Assembly (NCBI RefSeq): GCF_900103935.1
Contig: NZ_FNIC01000006.1
Span: 243,073-307,072, forward strand
Source: Nocardioides szechwanensis
GTDB lineage: Bacteria > Actinomycetota > Actinomycetes > Propionibacteriales > Nocardioidaceae
DNA: 64,000 bases
Direction of reading: 5' to 3'
Below the pieces are notes generated by a model. It was not told the origin of the DNA. It did no database searches and saw nothing but the letters and a program-made list of their open reading frames with translations. Numbering within the stretch: the stretch's first letter is position 1; each line of letters opens with the position of its first letter. Shown in pieces: positions 19,328 to 27,712 of this stretch. Position numbers and translations under genes: made by a program.

Positions 19328-19516
19328 CTAGTCCTCGAGCTGCTCGTCGTCGTTCCAGGCGGGGTCGTGGTCCCACGCCTCGGTGCGCTCGGCTGCTGTC
19401 TCCAGAGCGCGGGACGCCTCGGCCTCGGTCTCGTAGGGGCCGAGGCGGTCCTTGTTGGGACAGCCGTCCTCGCCCTCGACCCGGGAGTGCGTGATGCAGT
19501 ACCAGAACTCGCTCAT
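19328..19516 (-). CDS. small conserved actinobacterial protein with Cys/His motif
   Basis: 62 residues: C7, H10 and C19 in WYCITHSRVEGEDGC, then NKDRLGPYETEAEASRALE and an acidic tail. The pattern recurs in actinobacteria, where it is usually listed as hypothetical or SPOR-like. The Cys/His spacing could hold a metal, but the set of ligands is incomplete. It lies six bases upstream of the small membrane protein gene. Function unknown. Confidence 0.65.
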   Translation of the reverse strand: MSEFWYCITHSRVEGEDGCPNKDRLGPYETEAEASRALETAAERTEAWDHDPAWNDDEQLED

Positions 19517-19580
19517 GGCGCCGAAACTACACGCGCCGGGTCGTCATCCGGCGGACACACGGACTTTGAAGGTTGTGCGC

Positions 19581-19652
19581 GTGAACGCGATGTTCGAGGG
19601 CTACGGGTCTAAAGGCGTGGCGTACGATGAGCTCGCCGGCAGCGGTTGCTGA
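19581..19652 (+). CDS. 23-codon open frame resembling the N-terminus of circularly permuted ATP-grasp proteins
   Basis: GTG 19581 with GAAGG 8 bases upstream encodes 23 residues (VNAMFEGYGSKGVAYDELAG...) ending at TGA. The F-x-G-Y...AYDE pattern resembles the first residues of circularly permuted ATP-grasp (DUF404) proteins. No further part of such a gene follows. It may be a deletion remnant, a leader peptide or chance. Confidence 0.3.
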   Translation: MNAMFEGYGSKGVAYDELAGSGC

Positions 19653-19655
19653 GCC

Positions 19656-20081
19656 TCAGGCGGCCGAGGTGATCCTGCCGGCCAGCCGCTCGACACGCAG
19701 GACCGCGAGCTCGTGCTCGGGGTCTCCGCTCATGGCGGCGGCCAGGCGCAGGTGCGGCAGCGCCTCGTCGTGTCGCGACTGACGCTCCAGGCTGCGACCG
19801 AGCGCGTGGCGGGCCCAGACGTCGTCGGGCTGCTCCTCGACGAGCCAGGCGAGCTCCTCCTCGGCCCGCTGGAGCCGGGCCTGGTTGAGGTAGGCCCAGG
19901 CGCGCAGGGTGCGCAGGCCGATGTTGTCGGGCTCGGCCTCGAGGGCGGGCGCCAGCACCTCGAGGGCCTCGCGGGGCGCACGTCGTACGAGCAGGTCGTG
20001 CGCGACGCGGAAGGCCGCCTCGGGCCGGTGCTGGCCCGGCAAGACCAGCGGCGGGGCGTACCTGACCAGGTCGTCGTTCAT
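19656..20081 (-). CDS. tetratricopeptide-repeat protein
   Basis: 141 residues with three TPR-like helix pairs: APREALEVLAPALEAEPDN, RTLRAWAYLNQARLQRAEEE with LAWLVEEQPDDVWARHALGR, and QSRHDEALPHLRLAAAMSGD. No catalytic domain. TPRs mediate protein contacts; the partner is unknown. Divergent from rnpB, whose promoter lies in the 49-base gap. Confidence 0.8.
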   Translation of the reverse strand: MNDDLVRYAPPLVLPGQHRPEAAFRVAHDLLVRRAPREALEVLAPALEAEPDNIGLRTLRAWAYLNQARLQRAEEELAWLVEEQPDDVWARHALGRSLERQSRHDEALPHLRLAAAMSGDPEHELAVLRVERLAGRITSAA

Positions 20082-20118
20082 GCCTGGTCAACGTCCGTGT
20101 TGCGCCCGGGATTCCCGC

Positions 20119-20124
20119 TACTGT
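20119..20124 (+). promoter_or_regulatory. -10 box of rnpB
   Basis: TACTGT, 6 bases before the first base of the P1 helix (20131). The same TANNNT plus 6 spacing is seen at leaderless genes in this window. The -35 region is weak. Confidence 0.55.
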
Positions 20125-20130
20125 GTCCCT

Positions 20131-20517
20131 GCGGACGGGCTGGCCGGGCGACCGCGTTGGCCGGAGAGATCCGGTCACCGAGGAAGGTCCGGGCTCCACA
20201 GAGCAAGGTGGTGGGTAACACCCACCCGGGGTGACCCGCGGGACAGTGCCACAGAGAACAGACCGCCGGCTCTCGCCTCCGGGAGAGAGCAGGTAAGGGT
20301 GAAACGGTGGAGTAAGAGACCACCAGCGACCCGGGCGACCGGGTCGGCTCGGCAAACCCCACCTGGAGCAAGGTCAGACAGCGCACGCTCGAGGGCTGCT
20401 CGCCCGAGTGCGCGGGTAGATCGCTGGAGGCTGTCGGCAACGGCAGTCGTAGATGGATGGTCGCCCCTCGGTGCTCGCACCGAGGACAGAACCCGGCCTA
20501 CAGGCCAGCCCGTCCGC
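20131..20517 (+). ncRNA. rnpB: RNase P RNA, bacterial class A
   Basis: The 387-base RNA is the ribozyme that matures tRNA 5' ends with RnpA. Helix P1 is a perfect 15-bp pair between 20131-20145 and 20503-20517. Conserved landmarks are GAGGAAGGTCCGGGCTCCA (CR-I/P4 5' strand), ACAGAGAACAGACCGCC, GGTAAGGGTGAAACGGTG, GAGACCACCAGC, and ACAGAACCCGGCCTACAGGC at the 3' end (CR-V and the P4 3' strand). The mature ends are set from P1 and could differ by a few bases. A terminator-like hairpin follows. Confidence 0.97.
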
Positions 20518-20524
20518 ACCGGGT

Positions 20525-20542
20525 CCTGACTGGCCGGTCAGG
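20525..20542 (+). terminator. hairpin after rnpB
   Basis: CCTGAC-TGGCCG-GTCAGG, 6-bp stem and 6-base loop, 8 bases after rnpB and 4 bases before the stop of the convergent VOC gene. It could act on both strands. No clear T-run. Confidence 0.5.
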
Positions 20543-20545
20543 GGT

Positions 20546-20932
20546 TCAGCCGGCCGACGCGTCGTCGATGCACATGATGTTGCCCTCGCTGTCCTTGAAC
20601 CACGCGGCGTTGCCCATGCCCTCGATCGAGGCGACGTGGCCGTCCCACGAGACCCCGGGCATGTCGTAGTGCTCGAACTCCAGCCCCTTGGCCGTCAGCG
20701 CGCGCACCTCGTCGGCGACGTTGTCGACGTGCCACTGGGCGATGGTGTGGCCGGCCTGACCGGCGTACTCCGTCTGGTACAGGAAGAAGGCGGTCCCGCT
20801 GTTGGTCCTGAACATGAGCCCGCCAGGGTTCTCCTCGACGGGAGTGAGGCCGAGGACATCGGCGTAGAAGCTGCGCGCTCTGGCGAGGTCGGACGCCGGG
20901 ACGTTGGCGGTCACTCTGCTGTCGTTCAGCAT
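20546..20932 (-). CDS. VOC/glyoxalase-like protein
   Basis: 128 residues: RVTANVPASDLARARSFYAD at the N-terminus, LGLTPVEENPGGLMFRTNSG, and the second half ending GNAAWFKDSEGNIMCID, the usual VOC finish (D-P-x-G-N). Possible metal ligands are H in HTIAQWHVDNV and E in ASIEGMG; substrate unknown. Cytosolic. Convergent with rnpB. Confidence 0.85.
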   Translation of the reverse strand: MLNDSRVTANVPASDLARARSFYADVLGLTPVEENPGGLMFRTNSGTAFFLYQTEYAGQAGHTIAQWHVDNVADEVRALTAKGLEFEHYDMPGVSWDGHVASIEGMGNAAWFKDSEGNIMCIDDASAG

Positions 20933-21004
20933 CGGTGCTCCTTGGGGTCAGGAAGTGTCCCGGGCCGCTTCGCTGTCCAAGGTAATCCCGTTGCCGCGGT
21001 CTGA

Positions 21005-23746
21005 CTACGCCTGAGCCGCGGTCGACTCGGTCTCCTCGCCGAGGTAGGCCTTGCGCACCGCGGGGTCGTTGCGGATCTCGGCCGGCGAGCCCTCGGCGAT
21101 CTTGCGACCGAAGTCCAGGACCACCACCCGGTCGGCGTTGGCGAGCACCAGGGCGACGTCGTGCTCGATGAGCAGCACGCCCATGCCCCACTCGTCGGCC
21201 AGGCGCCGGATCAGGTGGCCCAGCTCGGCGCTCTCGGTCTCGTCCAGGCCCGCGGCCGGCTCGTCGAGCAGCAGCACCGACGGGTTGCTGGCGACGGCGC
21301 GCGCGATCGCGACCAGGCGGCGCTGGCCGTAGGACAGGTCCTCGGCACGCCGGTCCAGCAGCGGCTCGAGGTCGAGCTCCTCCACCGCGGCGACGACCGT
21401 CGCCGGCAGCGGCGGGTAGCCGGGCCAGACGAGGTCGGTGACGTAGGCGGCGCGGTCGCGCGGGTCGGCGGCCGCCAGCAGGTTCTCGCGGACCGTGAGG
21501 TCGTCGAAGAGCTCCAGGGACTGGAAGGAGCGGGACAGCCCGGCGCGGGAGCGGCGGTAGGGAGCCCAGCGGGAGATGTCGCGGCCGTCCCAGGTGATGG
21601 AGCCCGCGGTCAGCCGGTTGTTGCCGCTCACGCAGTCGATCAGCGTCGTCTTGCCGGCGCCGTTGGGCCCGAGGAGACCGACGACCTCACCGGGCCCGAC
21701 CTCCAGGTCGACGCCCTCGAGGGCGGTGAACCCGCCGAAGCGCTGGGTCAGCCCCTTCACGGCCAGCCGCCGCGGCTGCACCGTCGTACGCTCCGTCTTC
21801 GGCAGCGGCTGCGAGGGGGCGGGACGAAGCCCCGGGATCCGCGCACGCAGTGGGCGGGTGAAGGCGTCGAACCGCTCGGAGATGCCGTTCTGGTTCAGGA
21901 TCAGCACCACGAGGAGCAGGACGCCGGTGATCAGCGGCAGGTACTGCTGCCAGCTCGCGGCGTCCTCCACCGCTGCGTTGGTTGCCTCGTTGGAGGCCGT
22001 CAGCGTGACCAGACCGCCGGAGGCGAGCACCGAGCCGACCATCGGGCCGGCGAGGTAACCGGCGCTGCCGATCACGGTCAGCACCAGCACGCTGATCGAC
22101 GAACCGGACGAGAACACGGACTGGTAGAGGACTGCGGGGTTGGAGAAGGCCAGGAGTACGCCGCCGAGCCCGGCGATGGCCGCCGAGAGGGTGAACCCGT
22201 AGAGCTTGGCCTCGAAGACGTTGACGCCGATCGCGGCGGCGGCGCGTTCGTTGGTGCGTACGGCGAGCAGGCGGCGGCCGCTGCGTCCCCGGCGGATGTT
22301 GGCGACGCCGAGCGCCGCGACGACCAGGAGGACGATGCACATCAGGGCGTAGTTGCGCGGGTGGGACACGGGGTCGATCGGGATGCCGAGCAGCGTGAGG
22401 TCGCGTGGGATGACCCGCGCGCTCTCGGTGTAGGCGCTGTTGCCGAAGACGAGCTGGGAGACGGCGAACCCGAGACCGAAGGTGATCACCGCGAGGTTGA
22501 CCCCGCGGGTGCGCAGCGCCGGCAGTCCGAAGAGGAACCCGACCGCCATCGCCACGAGGACACCGGCGAGCAGCGCCGGTTCGAACCGCCAGCCCTGGAC
22601 TGCCGCCAGCTTCGCCGCCGTGAAGGCTCCGATGCCGGCCAGGGCGAACTGGGCGAGGGAGAGCTGGCCGGTGTAGCCGGTCAGGACCACGATGGAGAGC
22701 CCGATGATCGCGAAGGTCGCGCTGATGATGACCGGGACGTACCAGTCCTTGGAGGCGCCGAGGCCGACCCAGAGCAGGGCCAAGGCGGTCGTCACGACCA
22801 CGACCAACGGACGGGTGCGGCCGGTGCCGACCCGCGGGAGCCGGTCGCTGATGCTGCCGCGCAGCGGGAGCCCGCGGCCGCGCAGCACGAGCACGATGAT
22901 GATGATCAGGAACGGCAGCGAGTCGGGGATGCCCTGGCGCTGCGTCGCCTCGACGTGGTCGTTGACCCAGTGGCCGACCAACGACTGCGCGACGCCGATG
23001 AACAGGCCACCGCCCAGCGCCATCGGGTAGGACTTGAAGCCGCCGAGGAGCGCTGTGGCCAGTGCCCCGATGATCAGGATGCTGAAGGTGATCGGCGAGA
23101 GGAAGCCGGAGGTGGTCGCCGGCATCATGGCGCCGGCGACGGCCGCCAGCCCTCCGCCGACACCCCAGGTGACGCTGGCCAGGACGTCGGGCGACCATCC
23201 GAGGGCGGCCGCGCCGCGGGGGTTGTCGGCCGACGCCGAGATCGCGTAGCCGAACCGGGTGCGGACGCTGGTCACGGTGAGCAGCAGCGCGAACACCGCG
23301 GCGATGCCCACAAGCCAGAACGCGTACCGCCCGATGATGATGCCGCCGGGCAGGGTGACCGCCTCGGTCGGCACCGGCGAGGCGGTGATGATCTGCTTGG
23401 CGGTGTACTCCAGCACCACGGCCTGGGTGAGCAGGGTCAGGATGCCCAACGTCGCGATGACCCTCGCCAGCGGGCTGGCACCGCGCAGCGGGCGCATCAC
23501 CAGGAAGTGGGTCAGCACCCCCATCAGCGCGCAGATCAGGACGGCCGCGACGAGGGAGAAGGCGAGCCCGTTGCCGCGCACGGTCTGGAACTCGTAGACG
23601 AGGTAGGCGCCGACCAGGGCGAAGCCTGCGTGCGCGAAGTTGATCACGCCCGAGCCGCGGTAGATCACCACGAGGCCGAGACCGAGGAGAGCGTAGATGC
23701 CGCCGGTGCCGAGTCCGAGCAAGCCGAAGCGGACGAGGTCAGTCAT
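21005..23746 (-). CDS. branched-chain-type ABC transporter: LivH-LivM-LivG fusion
   Basis: 913 residues carrying three proteins in one. Residues about 1-295 are a LivH-like permease (GLGTGGIYALLGLGLVVIYR, INFAHAGFALVGAYL). About 310-640 are a LivM-like permease (VVLTGYTGQLSLAQFALAGIG, YGFTLSAAIAGLGGVLLAFS). About 665-905 are a LivG-like ATPase with Walker A GPNGAGKT (K699), signature LSYGQRRLVAIARA, Walker B VLLLDEPAAGLD and H-loop LIEHDV. It is the last gene of the uptake operon with LivF and the binding protein. Substrate could be a branched amino acid, amide or a lipid-like molecule. Confidence 0.92.
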   Translation of the reverse strand: MTDLVRFGLLGLGTGGIYALLGLGLVVIYRGSGVINFAHAGFALVGAYLVYEFQTVRGNGLAFSLVAAVLICALMGVLTHFLVMRPLRGASPLARVIATLGILTLLTQAVVLEYTAKQIITASPVPTEAVTLPGGIIIGRYAFWLVGIAAVFALLLTVTSVRTRFGYAISASADNPRGAAALGWSPDVLASVTWGVGGGLAAVAGAMMPATTSGFLSPITFSILIIGALATALLGGFKSYPMALGGGLFIGVAQSLVGHWVNDHVEATQRQGIPDSLPFLIIIIVLVLRGRGLPLRGSISDRLPRVGTGRTRPLVVVVTTALALLWVGLGASKDWYVPVIISATFAIIGLSIVVLTGYTGQLSLAQFALAGIGAFTAAKLAAVQGWRFEPALLAGVLVAMAVGFLFGLPALRTRGVNLAVITFGLGFAVSQLVFGNSAYTESARVIPRDLTLLGIPIDPVSHPRNYALMCIVLLVVAALGVANIRRGRSGRRLLAVRTNERAAAAIGVNVFEAKLYGFTLSAAIAGLGGVLLAFSNPAVLYQSVFSSGSSISVLVLTVIGSAGYLAGPMVGSVLASGGLVTLTASNEATNAAVEDAASWQQYLPLITGVLLLVVLILNQNGISERFDAFTRPLRARIPGLRPAPSQPLPKTERTTVQPRRLAVKGLTQRFGGFTALEGVDLEVGPGEVVGLLGPNGAGKTTLIDCVSGNNRLTAGSITWDGRDISRWAPYRRSRAGLSRSFQSLELFDDLTVRENLLAAADPRDRAAYVTDLVWPGYPPLPATVVAAVEELDLEPLLDRRAEDLSYGQRRLVAIARAVASNPSVLLLDEPAAGLDETESAELGHLIRRLADEWGMGVLLIEHDVALVLANADRVVVLDFGRKIAEGSPAEIRNDPAVRKAYLGEETESTAAQA

Positions 23747-23817
23747 GGGTTCTCAGGATTCCTCAAGAGTTTGTCCGGGCGGAGCCGGGCGAGGCGACGG
23801 ATGAGGTGGCGGGACGT

Positions 23818-24552
23818 TCACTGGGCCCCGCTGAGGTAGTGCGCGGCGATCCTCTCGGGGTCGTCACGCAGGTCGGCAGCGTCACCGGACATCACGACCC
23901 GACCGCGCCGCATCACCTTCACCCGGTCGGCGACCGCGAGTGCCTGACGGACGTGTTGCTCCACCAGGACGACGGCCACGCCGGCGTCGGCGGCGCGTCG
24001 TACGGCGGCCAGCAGCCGCTCCACGACGAGCGGAGCCAACCCGAGCGAGAGCTCGTCGGCGAGCAGCACCCGGGGCTCGCCGGCCAGCACCCGGCCGAGG
24101 GCCAGCATCTGCTGCTGGCCGCCGGAGAGCAGGCCGACCCTCTTGGAGAGGTGCTCCTCGAGCTCCGGGAAGAACTCGAGCGCGGCCTCCGGCTTGCCCC
24201 GGCCGAGCTTGAGGTTCTGCCAACCGGTGAGCTCCATGAAGACGCAGCGCTCCTCGGTCAGGAACCCCAGCCCCCGGCGGGCGCGCTGGTGGAGCGCCCG
24301 GCGGCGGCTGTCGCCGTGGAACGAGACAGTGCCCGCGATCGGCGACACCTCACCGGCCAGCGCCAGCAGCGTGGTGGTCTTGCCTGCCCCGTTGGCGCCC
24401 AGGAGGGCGACGATCTCACCGCCCCGGACGTCCAGGTCGAGGTCATGAACGGCCGGCGTCCCACCGTACCCAGCGGTCAGCCCTCGGGCCTCGATGACCA
24501 CGTCACCCACCCGGGACGGCGTCGCCGCCCCGGGTGCGGTTGTCTGCGTCAT
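23818..24552 (-). CDS. LivF-type ABC transporter ATPase
   Basis: 244 residues: Walker A GANGAGKTTT (K58), Q-loop region FLTEERCVFMELT, signature LSGGQQQMLALGR, Walker B RVLLADELSLGLAP, H-loop VVLVEQHV. The E-to-D-E form (LLADELS) is normal for LivF. It pairs with the LivG domain of the fused permease. The stop of the upstream binding-protein gene is 6 bases away, so they form one operon. Confidence 0.92.
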   Translation of the reverse strand: MTQTTAPGAATPSRVGDVVIEARGLTAGYGGTPAVHDLDLDVRGGEIVALLGANGAGKTTTLLALAGEVSPIAGTVSFHGDSRRRALHQRARRGLGFLTEERCVFMELTGWQNLKLGRGKPEAALEFFPELEEHLSKRVGLLSGGQQQMLALGRVLAGEPRVLLADELSLGLAPLVVERLLAAVRRAADAGVAVVLVEQHVRQALAVADRVKVMRRGRVVMSGDAADLRDDPERIAAHYLSGAQ

Positions 24553-24558
24553 GCCGGT

Positions 24559-25800
24559 CTAGGAGGCTGGGACGAGTGCCGACTTGAGGTCGACGTAGTC
24601 GTCGCCCTCCTGGACCAGCTCGCCACCCTCGACCTTGATGTAGATCGCCAGGGAGTTGACGATCCGGTTGAGGCCGTCAAAGGGGAACTCCGTCGCGAAG
24701 GTGAACGGCGGGGTGAAGCCGGCGGTGTCGACCGCCGCTGTGGCGTCAAGCGCGGCCTGGATCCCGGCCGCGCTGAAGTCCTCGTTCTTCTTCAGCACCG
24801 TGGCGAAGCCCTGGTAGGCGACCCAGGTGTTCTGCATGTACATGCCGCTCCAGCCACCGTTGGGGTCGTCCTCGAGCTCGCCGACGACCGCCTTGGCGTC
24901 GTCCCAGACCGGGTCGTCGCCGGTGGGGAAGCTGGACAGGGTCACCGTGCCCTCGACCGCGTCGCCACCGGTGTCGGTGACGAAGGTCGTGAGACCGCCG
25001 GGCACCAGGTAGTACCGGGTGTCGCTGCCGAGGCTCTTCGCTGCGGTGACGATCCCGAGGAACGGCTGCGGCGGGGTGCCGAAGATGGCGCAGTCGTAGT
25101 CGACGGTCTCCTGCGCGATGCTGCTGAAGTCGGTGGTCGTCGGCGGGACCTTGATCAGGTCGGACGCCGGAGCGCCCCCGCTGGACAGCCCCACGTCGAC
25201 GAGCTGGGAGATCTCGCCCGCGGACGGCAGGTCGTAGTTGACCGACGCGACGGTCTCGCAGCCGTCGGCCGCGGCCTTGGCGCCGAGCCCGGCCAGGCCC
25301 AGCACACCGGACGTCAGCATGAAGCTGTTGGGGCTGGAGAGCTCCGCGGAGGAGATCCCCGGAGGGCCGAACCACGGGATCCCGGCCTCCTCGAGGATCG
25401 GCATCATCACGTCGCCGTTGGCGGTGAAGCCGCCCACGACCGCCGCCACGCCCTCGTCGACGGCCTGCCGCGCGCAGTCGGCCGCCTTGTTGGGGTCGGC
25501 GCCCTCGTTGCAGGTGATCAGCTTGAGCTCGTGGCCGTTGATGCCACCGCCGTTGTTGATGTCCACGACCGCGCCCTGCGCGATGTCGAGAATTGCCTTC
25601 ACGTTGAGCGTGTCGGTGTCGTAGGCGGTCCACGTCATCACCGTGAGCGGGTCACCGGTGAACTCCACGTCGGCGTTCTGCGTGGGCCCGTCTGAGCTGT
25701 CCTCGGAGTCGTCGCTCCCGCCACAGGCCGCGAGGCCGAGCAGCAGGGTCACGGCACTCGCCGCGGCGAGTCCCCGGGTGCGGTTACGCATGGTCATCAT
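24559..25800 (-). CDS. branched-chain-type ABC transporter substrate-binding lipoprotein
   Basis: 413 residues from ATG 25800 (GAGGGAACTG just upstream). Signal sequence with lipobox LAAC, acylated Cys26, then an acidic linker (GGSDDSEDSSDG). The mature part is a type I periplasmic-binding fold: GAVVDINNGGGINGHELKLI, AVVGGFTANGDVMMPILEEAGIPWFGP, GWSGMYMQNTWVAYQGFATVL. First gene of the uptake operon. The KstR-like site 80 bases upstream suggests control within lipid or steroid metabolism rather than by leucine. Confidence 0.93.
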   Translation of the reverse strand: MMTMRNRTRGLAAASAVTLLLGLAACGGSDDSEDSSDGPTQNADVEFTGDPLTVMTWTAYDTDTLNVKAILDIAQGAVVDINNGGGINGHELKLITCNEGADPNKAADCARQAVDEGVAAVVGGFTANGDVMMPILEEAGIPWFGPPGISSAELSSPNSFMLTSGVLGLAGLGAKAAADGCETVASVNYDLPSAGEISQLVDVGLSSGGAPASDLIKVPPTTTDFSSIAQETVDYDCAIFGTPPQPFLGIVTAAKSLGSDTRYYLVPGGLTTFVTDTGGDAVEGTVTLSSFPTGDDPVWDDAKAVVGELEDDPNGGWSGMYMQNTWVAYQGFATVLKKNEDFSAAGIQAALDATAAVDTAGFTPPFTFATEFPFDGLNRIVNSLAIYIKVEGGELVQEGDDYVDLKSALVPAS

Positions 25801-25879
25801 CAGTTCCCTCTCCCACAAGCTGGCGCTTTGCCGCACCCCGGCCTCCCAAAGCCGGTGTGTTGGGCGTCACTCTGCCAAC

Positions 25880-25893
25880 TAGAACGTGTTCCT
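25880..25893. promoter_or_regulatory. second KstR-like operator
   Basis: TAGAACGTGTTCCT matches TNNAACNNGTTNNA at every fixed position except the last (T for A). It lies 80 bases upstream of the ABC binding-protein start and closely resembles the perfect palindrome at 373-390. Confidence 0.5.
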
Positions 25894-25962
25894 GTCGACG
25901 AAACGCGCTAATCGATGCGTTTTATCTGCCCCATCTCGGGGAGCGGGATCCAGCCGGGGGTG

Positions 25963-27126
25963 TCACTCAGTCGCCGGGACGGGGAACGCCACGCAGTCAG
26001 CGCGACGGACGTCGCACCGGACCAGCCGCGCCGCACCGCCCTGGCCGTCGGAAACCAGGGTCGCGACCAGGGTCTTCTCGTCCTCCCAGGTCCAGGTGCT
26101 GACCGCGAAGCCCCAGCCCTCCGGGGCCTCCAACACGACCTCGTCGTCGCTCCCGACCGCCTGCGCGCTCAGCGCCCCCACGGCGGTGACCTCGCCGGCG
26201 ACGGTGCCGGCCGGCGCCCGCACCAGCCAGGTGCCTCCGGGGCTGAGGTCGAGCACGTCGTACGTCGGCAGCGTCGCCCCCGGCGTCAGCCGGCCGTCGC
26301 CGTCGATCGTGGCGAGGTAGGGCGCGGTGCTGGTGGCGTCGGTGGCGCCGTCGCCCCCGTCGACGACGACCAGCCCGGCGGGGGTGGCCCCGAGGACCAC
26401 CTGGTCCGGAGCCGACTCGGTCAGGTCGATGACGGTGCGCTGGTCCTCGAACTGAGCGCGCCACATCAGCCGGGTACGCGTGCCCTGGACGATCACGTCA
26501 CCCTCGTCGGTGACGGCGGCGACCCGGAGCGCGACGCCGTCCTCCCTGGCGGGCAGGTCGGGGATCGGCGCCTCACCGAAGCCCTCCCCCGCAGGTTGGG
26601 TGTCGAAGCCGGTCAGGCGGGCCTCCCCGCTGCTCAGATCCACCAGGGCGATGTAGAGGCCGTTGGGCGAGATCGCCGGCCCCTGGTCGATCTGGGCCTC
26701 GATCCGCACAGCCCCCTCGATGCCGGGACCGCCCCACCACCAGGACCCGTCGAACTGTGTCGCGAGCCAGACCCCGTGCCGCGTCTCCAGTCCCCACCAC
26801 TCCCCCGGCACCTGCGTGCCGTCGACGTAGAGCCGGTTGTCGATGACGTAGGGCACCGTCGGCGCCGTGACCGGGACCGCCGGGTCGGTCACCGAGGGGC
26901 TCGGCGACGGTGCGGGCTCGGGCTCGCCGCCACCGTTCCGTCCGACCAGCACCGCCACCACGCCCACGACCAGCGCGACGACGGCGGCCGCCAGGAGCGG
27001 CTGCCACGGCCGCACGACACGGCGTGGCTCGTCGGCGGACGTGAGCGAGGGCATCGGCGGCACCAGGACGCCGTCGGCGACCTCGCTCAGCTCGCGGGCC
27101 AGGGTCTCTTCGATCTCGGTGGCCAT
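25963..27126 (-). CDS. single-span membrane protein of anti-sigma-like layout (module 1)
   Basis: 387 residues from ATG 27126, one base after the sigma-factor stop (TGAGATG), so translationally coupled. A short cytosolic N-terminus (EIEETLARELSEVADGV) is followed by one membrane span near 43-61 (LLAAAVVALVVGVVAVLVG), a Pro/Ser linker (EPAPSPSPSVTDPAVP) and a WD/propeller-like outer domain (PAISPNGLYIALVDLSSGE, LSPGGTWLVRAPA). No canonical anti-sigma motif is visible. By position and layout it probably inhibits the ECF sigma factor in response to an outside signal. It looks paralogous to the 27713-28933 protein. Confidence 0.75.
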   Translation of the reverse strand: MATEIEETLARELSEVADGVLVPPMPSLTSADEPRRVVRPWQPLLAAAVVALVVGVVAVLVGRNGGGEPEPAPSPSPSVTDPAVPVTAPTVPYVIDNRLYVDGTQVPGEWWGLETRHGVWLATQFDGSWWWGGPGIEGAVRIEAQIDQGPAISPNGLYIALVDLSSGEARLTGFDTQPAGEGFGEAPIPDLPAREDGVALRVAAVTDEGDVIVQGTRTRLMWRAQFEDQRTVIDLTESAPDQVVLGATPAGLVVVDGGDGATDATSTAPYLATIDGDGRLTPGATLPTYDVLDLSPGGTWLVRAPAGTVAGEVTAVGALSAQAVGSDDEVVLEAPEGWGFAVSTWTWEDEKTLVATLVSDGQGGAARLVRCDVRRADCVAFPVPATE

Positions 27127-27127
27127 C

Positions 27128-27654
27128 TCAGGCCTCCTCTGCGTGGTTTGTCTCGGGGCCGACGGCGGCTCGCAGGGCTTGGAGCGCACGATGCGCCGTG
27201 GACTTGACGTTGCCGGTGGAGCAGCCGAGGGCGTCGGCGATCTCACGTTCGCTGAGCTGTTCGTAGTAGCGCAGGACGATCACCGCCCGCTGCCGCGGCG
27301 GCAGGGTCGCGACGTGCGGCCAGAGCACCATGTGCTCTTCCGGGCCTCTGGTCGGCGCCGGGCGCGGCTCGGGGAGCGCGTCGGTGAGCAGCTCGAGCCG
27401 CCGTGCCTTGGGGCGCCGCAGCGAGATGTAGAGGTTGGTCTGCATCCGCCGCACGTACGCCGCCGGCTGGTCGGCCCGGCTCACCTTGGCCCAGATCGGT
27501 AGGCCTGCAGCAGCGTCTGCTGGGCGAGGTCCTCGGCATCCGCGTGGTTGCCGGTGAGCAGGTACGACGACCGGTAGAGCGACGGCCACGCGGACGCGGC
27601 GTACTCCTCGAACGCCGGCGTGTCCTGCGCTTGCCTCGTGGTCTGGAAGGTCAT
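27128..27654 (-). pseudogene. SigE-family ECF sigma factor with a frameshift
   Basis: The N-terminal frame (ATG 27654, AAGGGG 6 bases upstream) encodes region 2 (FEEYAASAWPSLYRSSYLLT, NHADAEDLAQQTLLQAYR) and then stops at 27481. The rest (WAKVSRADQPAAYVRRMQTN, then region 4: LPPRQRAVIVLRYYEQLSE, ALGCSTGNVKSTAHRALQAL) continues in another frame. One base appears to be missing near 27494-27495, between CGATC and TGG. The 527-base span is one short of 528, which would encode a normal 175-residue sigma factor. True decay or a sequencing error cannot be told apart here. Confidence 0.85.
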
Positions 27655-27712
27655 CGGAACCCCTTTCGTACCCCACTGACGACGGCTGGGGGCCAAAGGT
27701 TGCGTCCGACAC

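Noticed and set aside
21161..23839. 892-codon plus-strand open frame opposite the Liv fusion
   Set aside because: Charged, repetitive shadow composition; the minus strand encodes clear ABC transporter domains.
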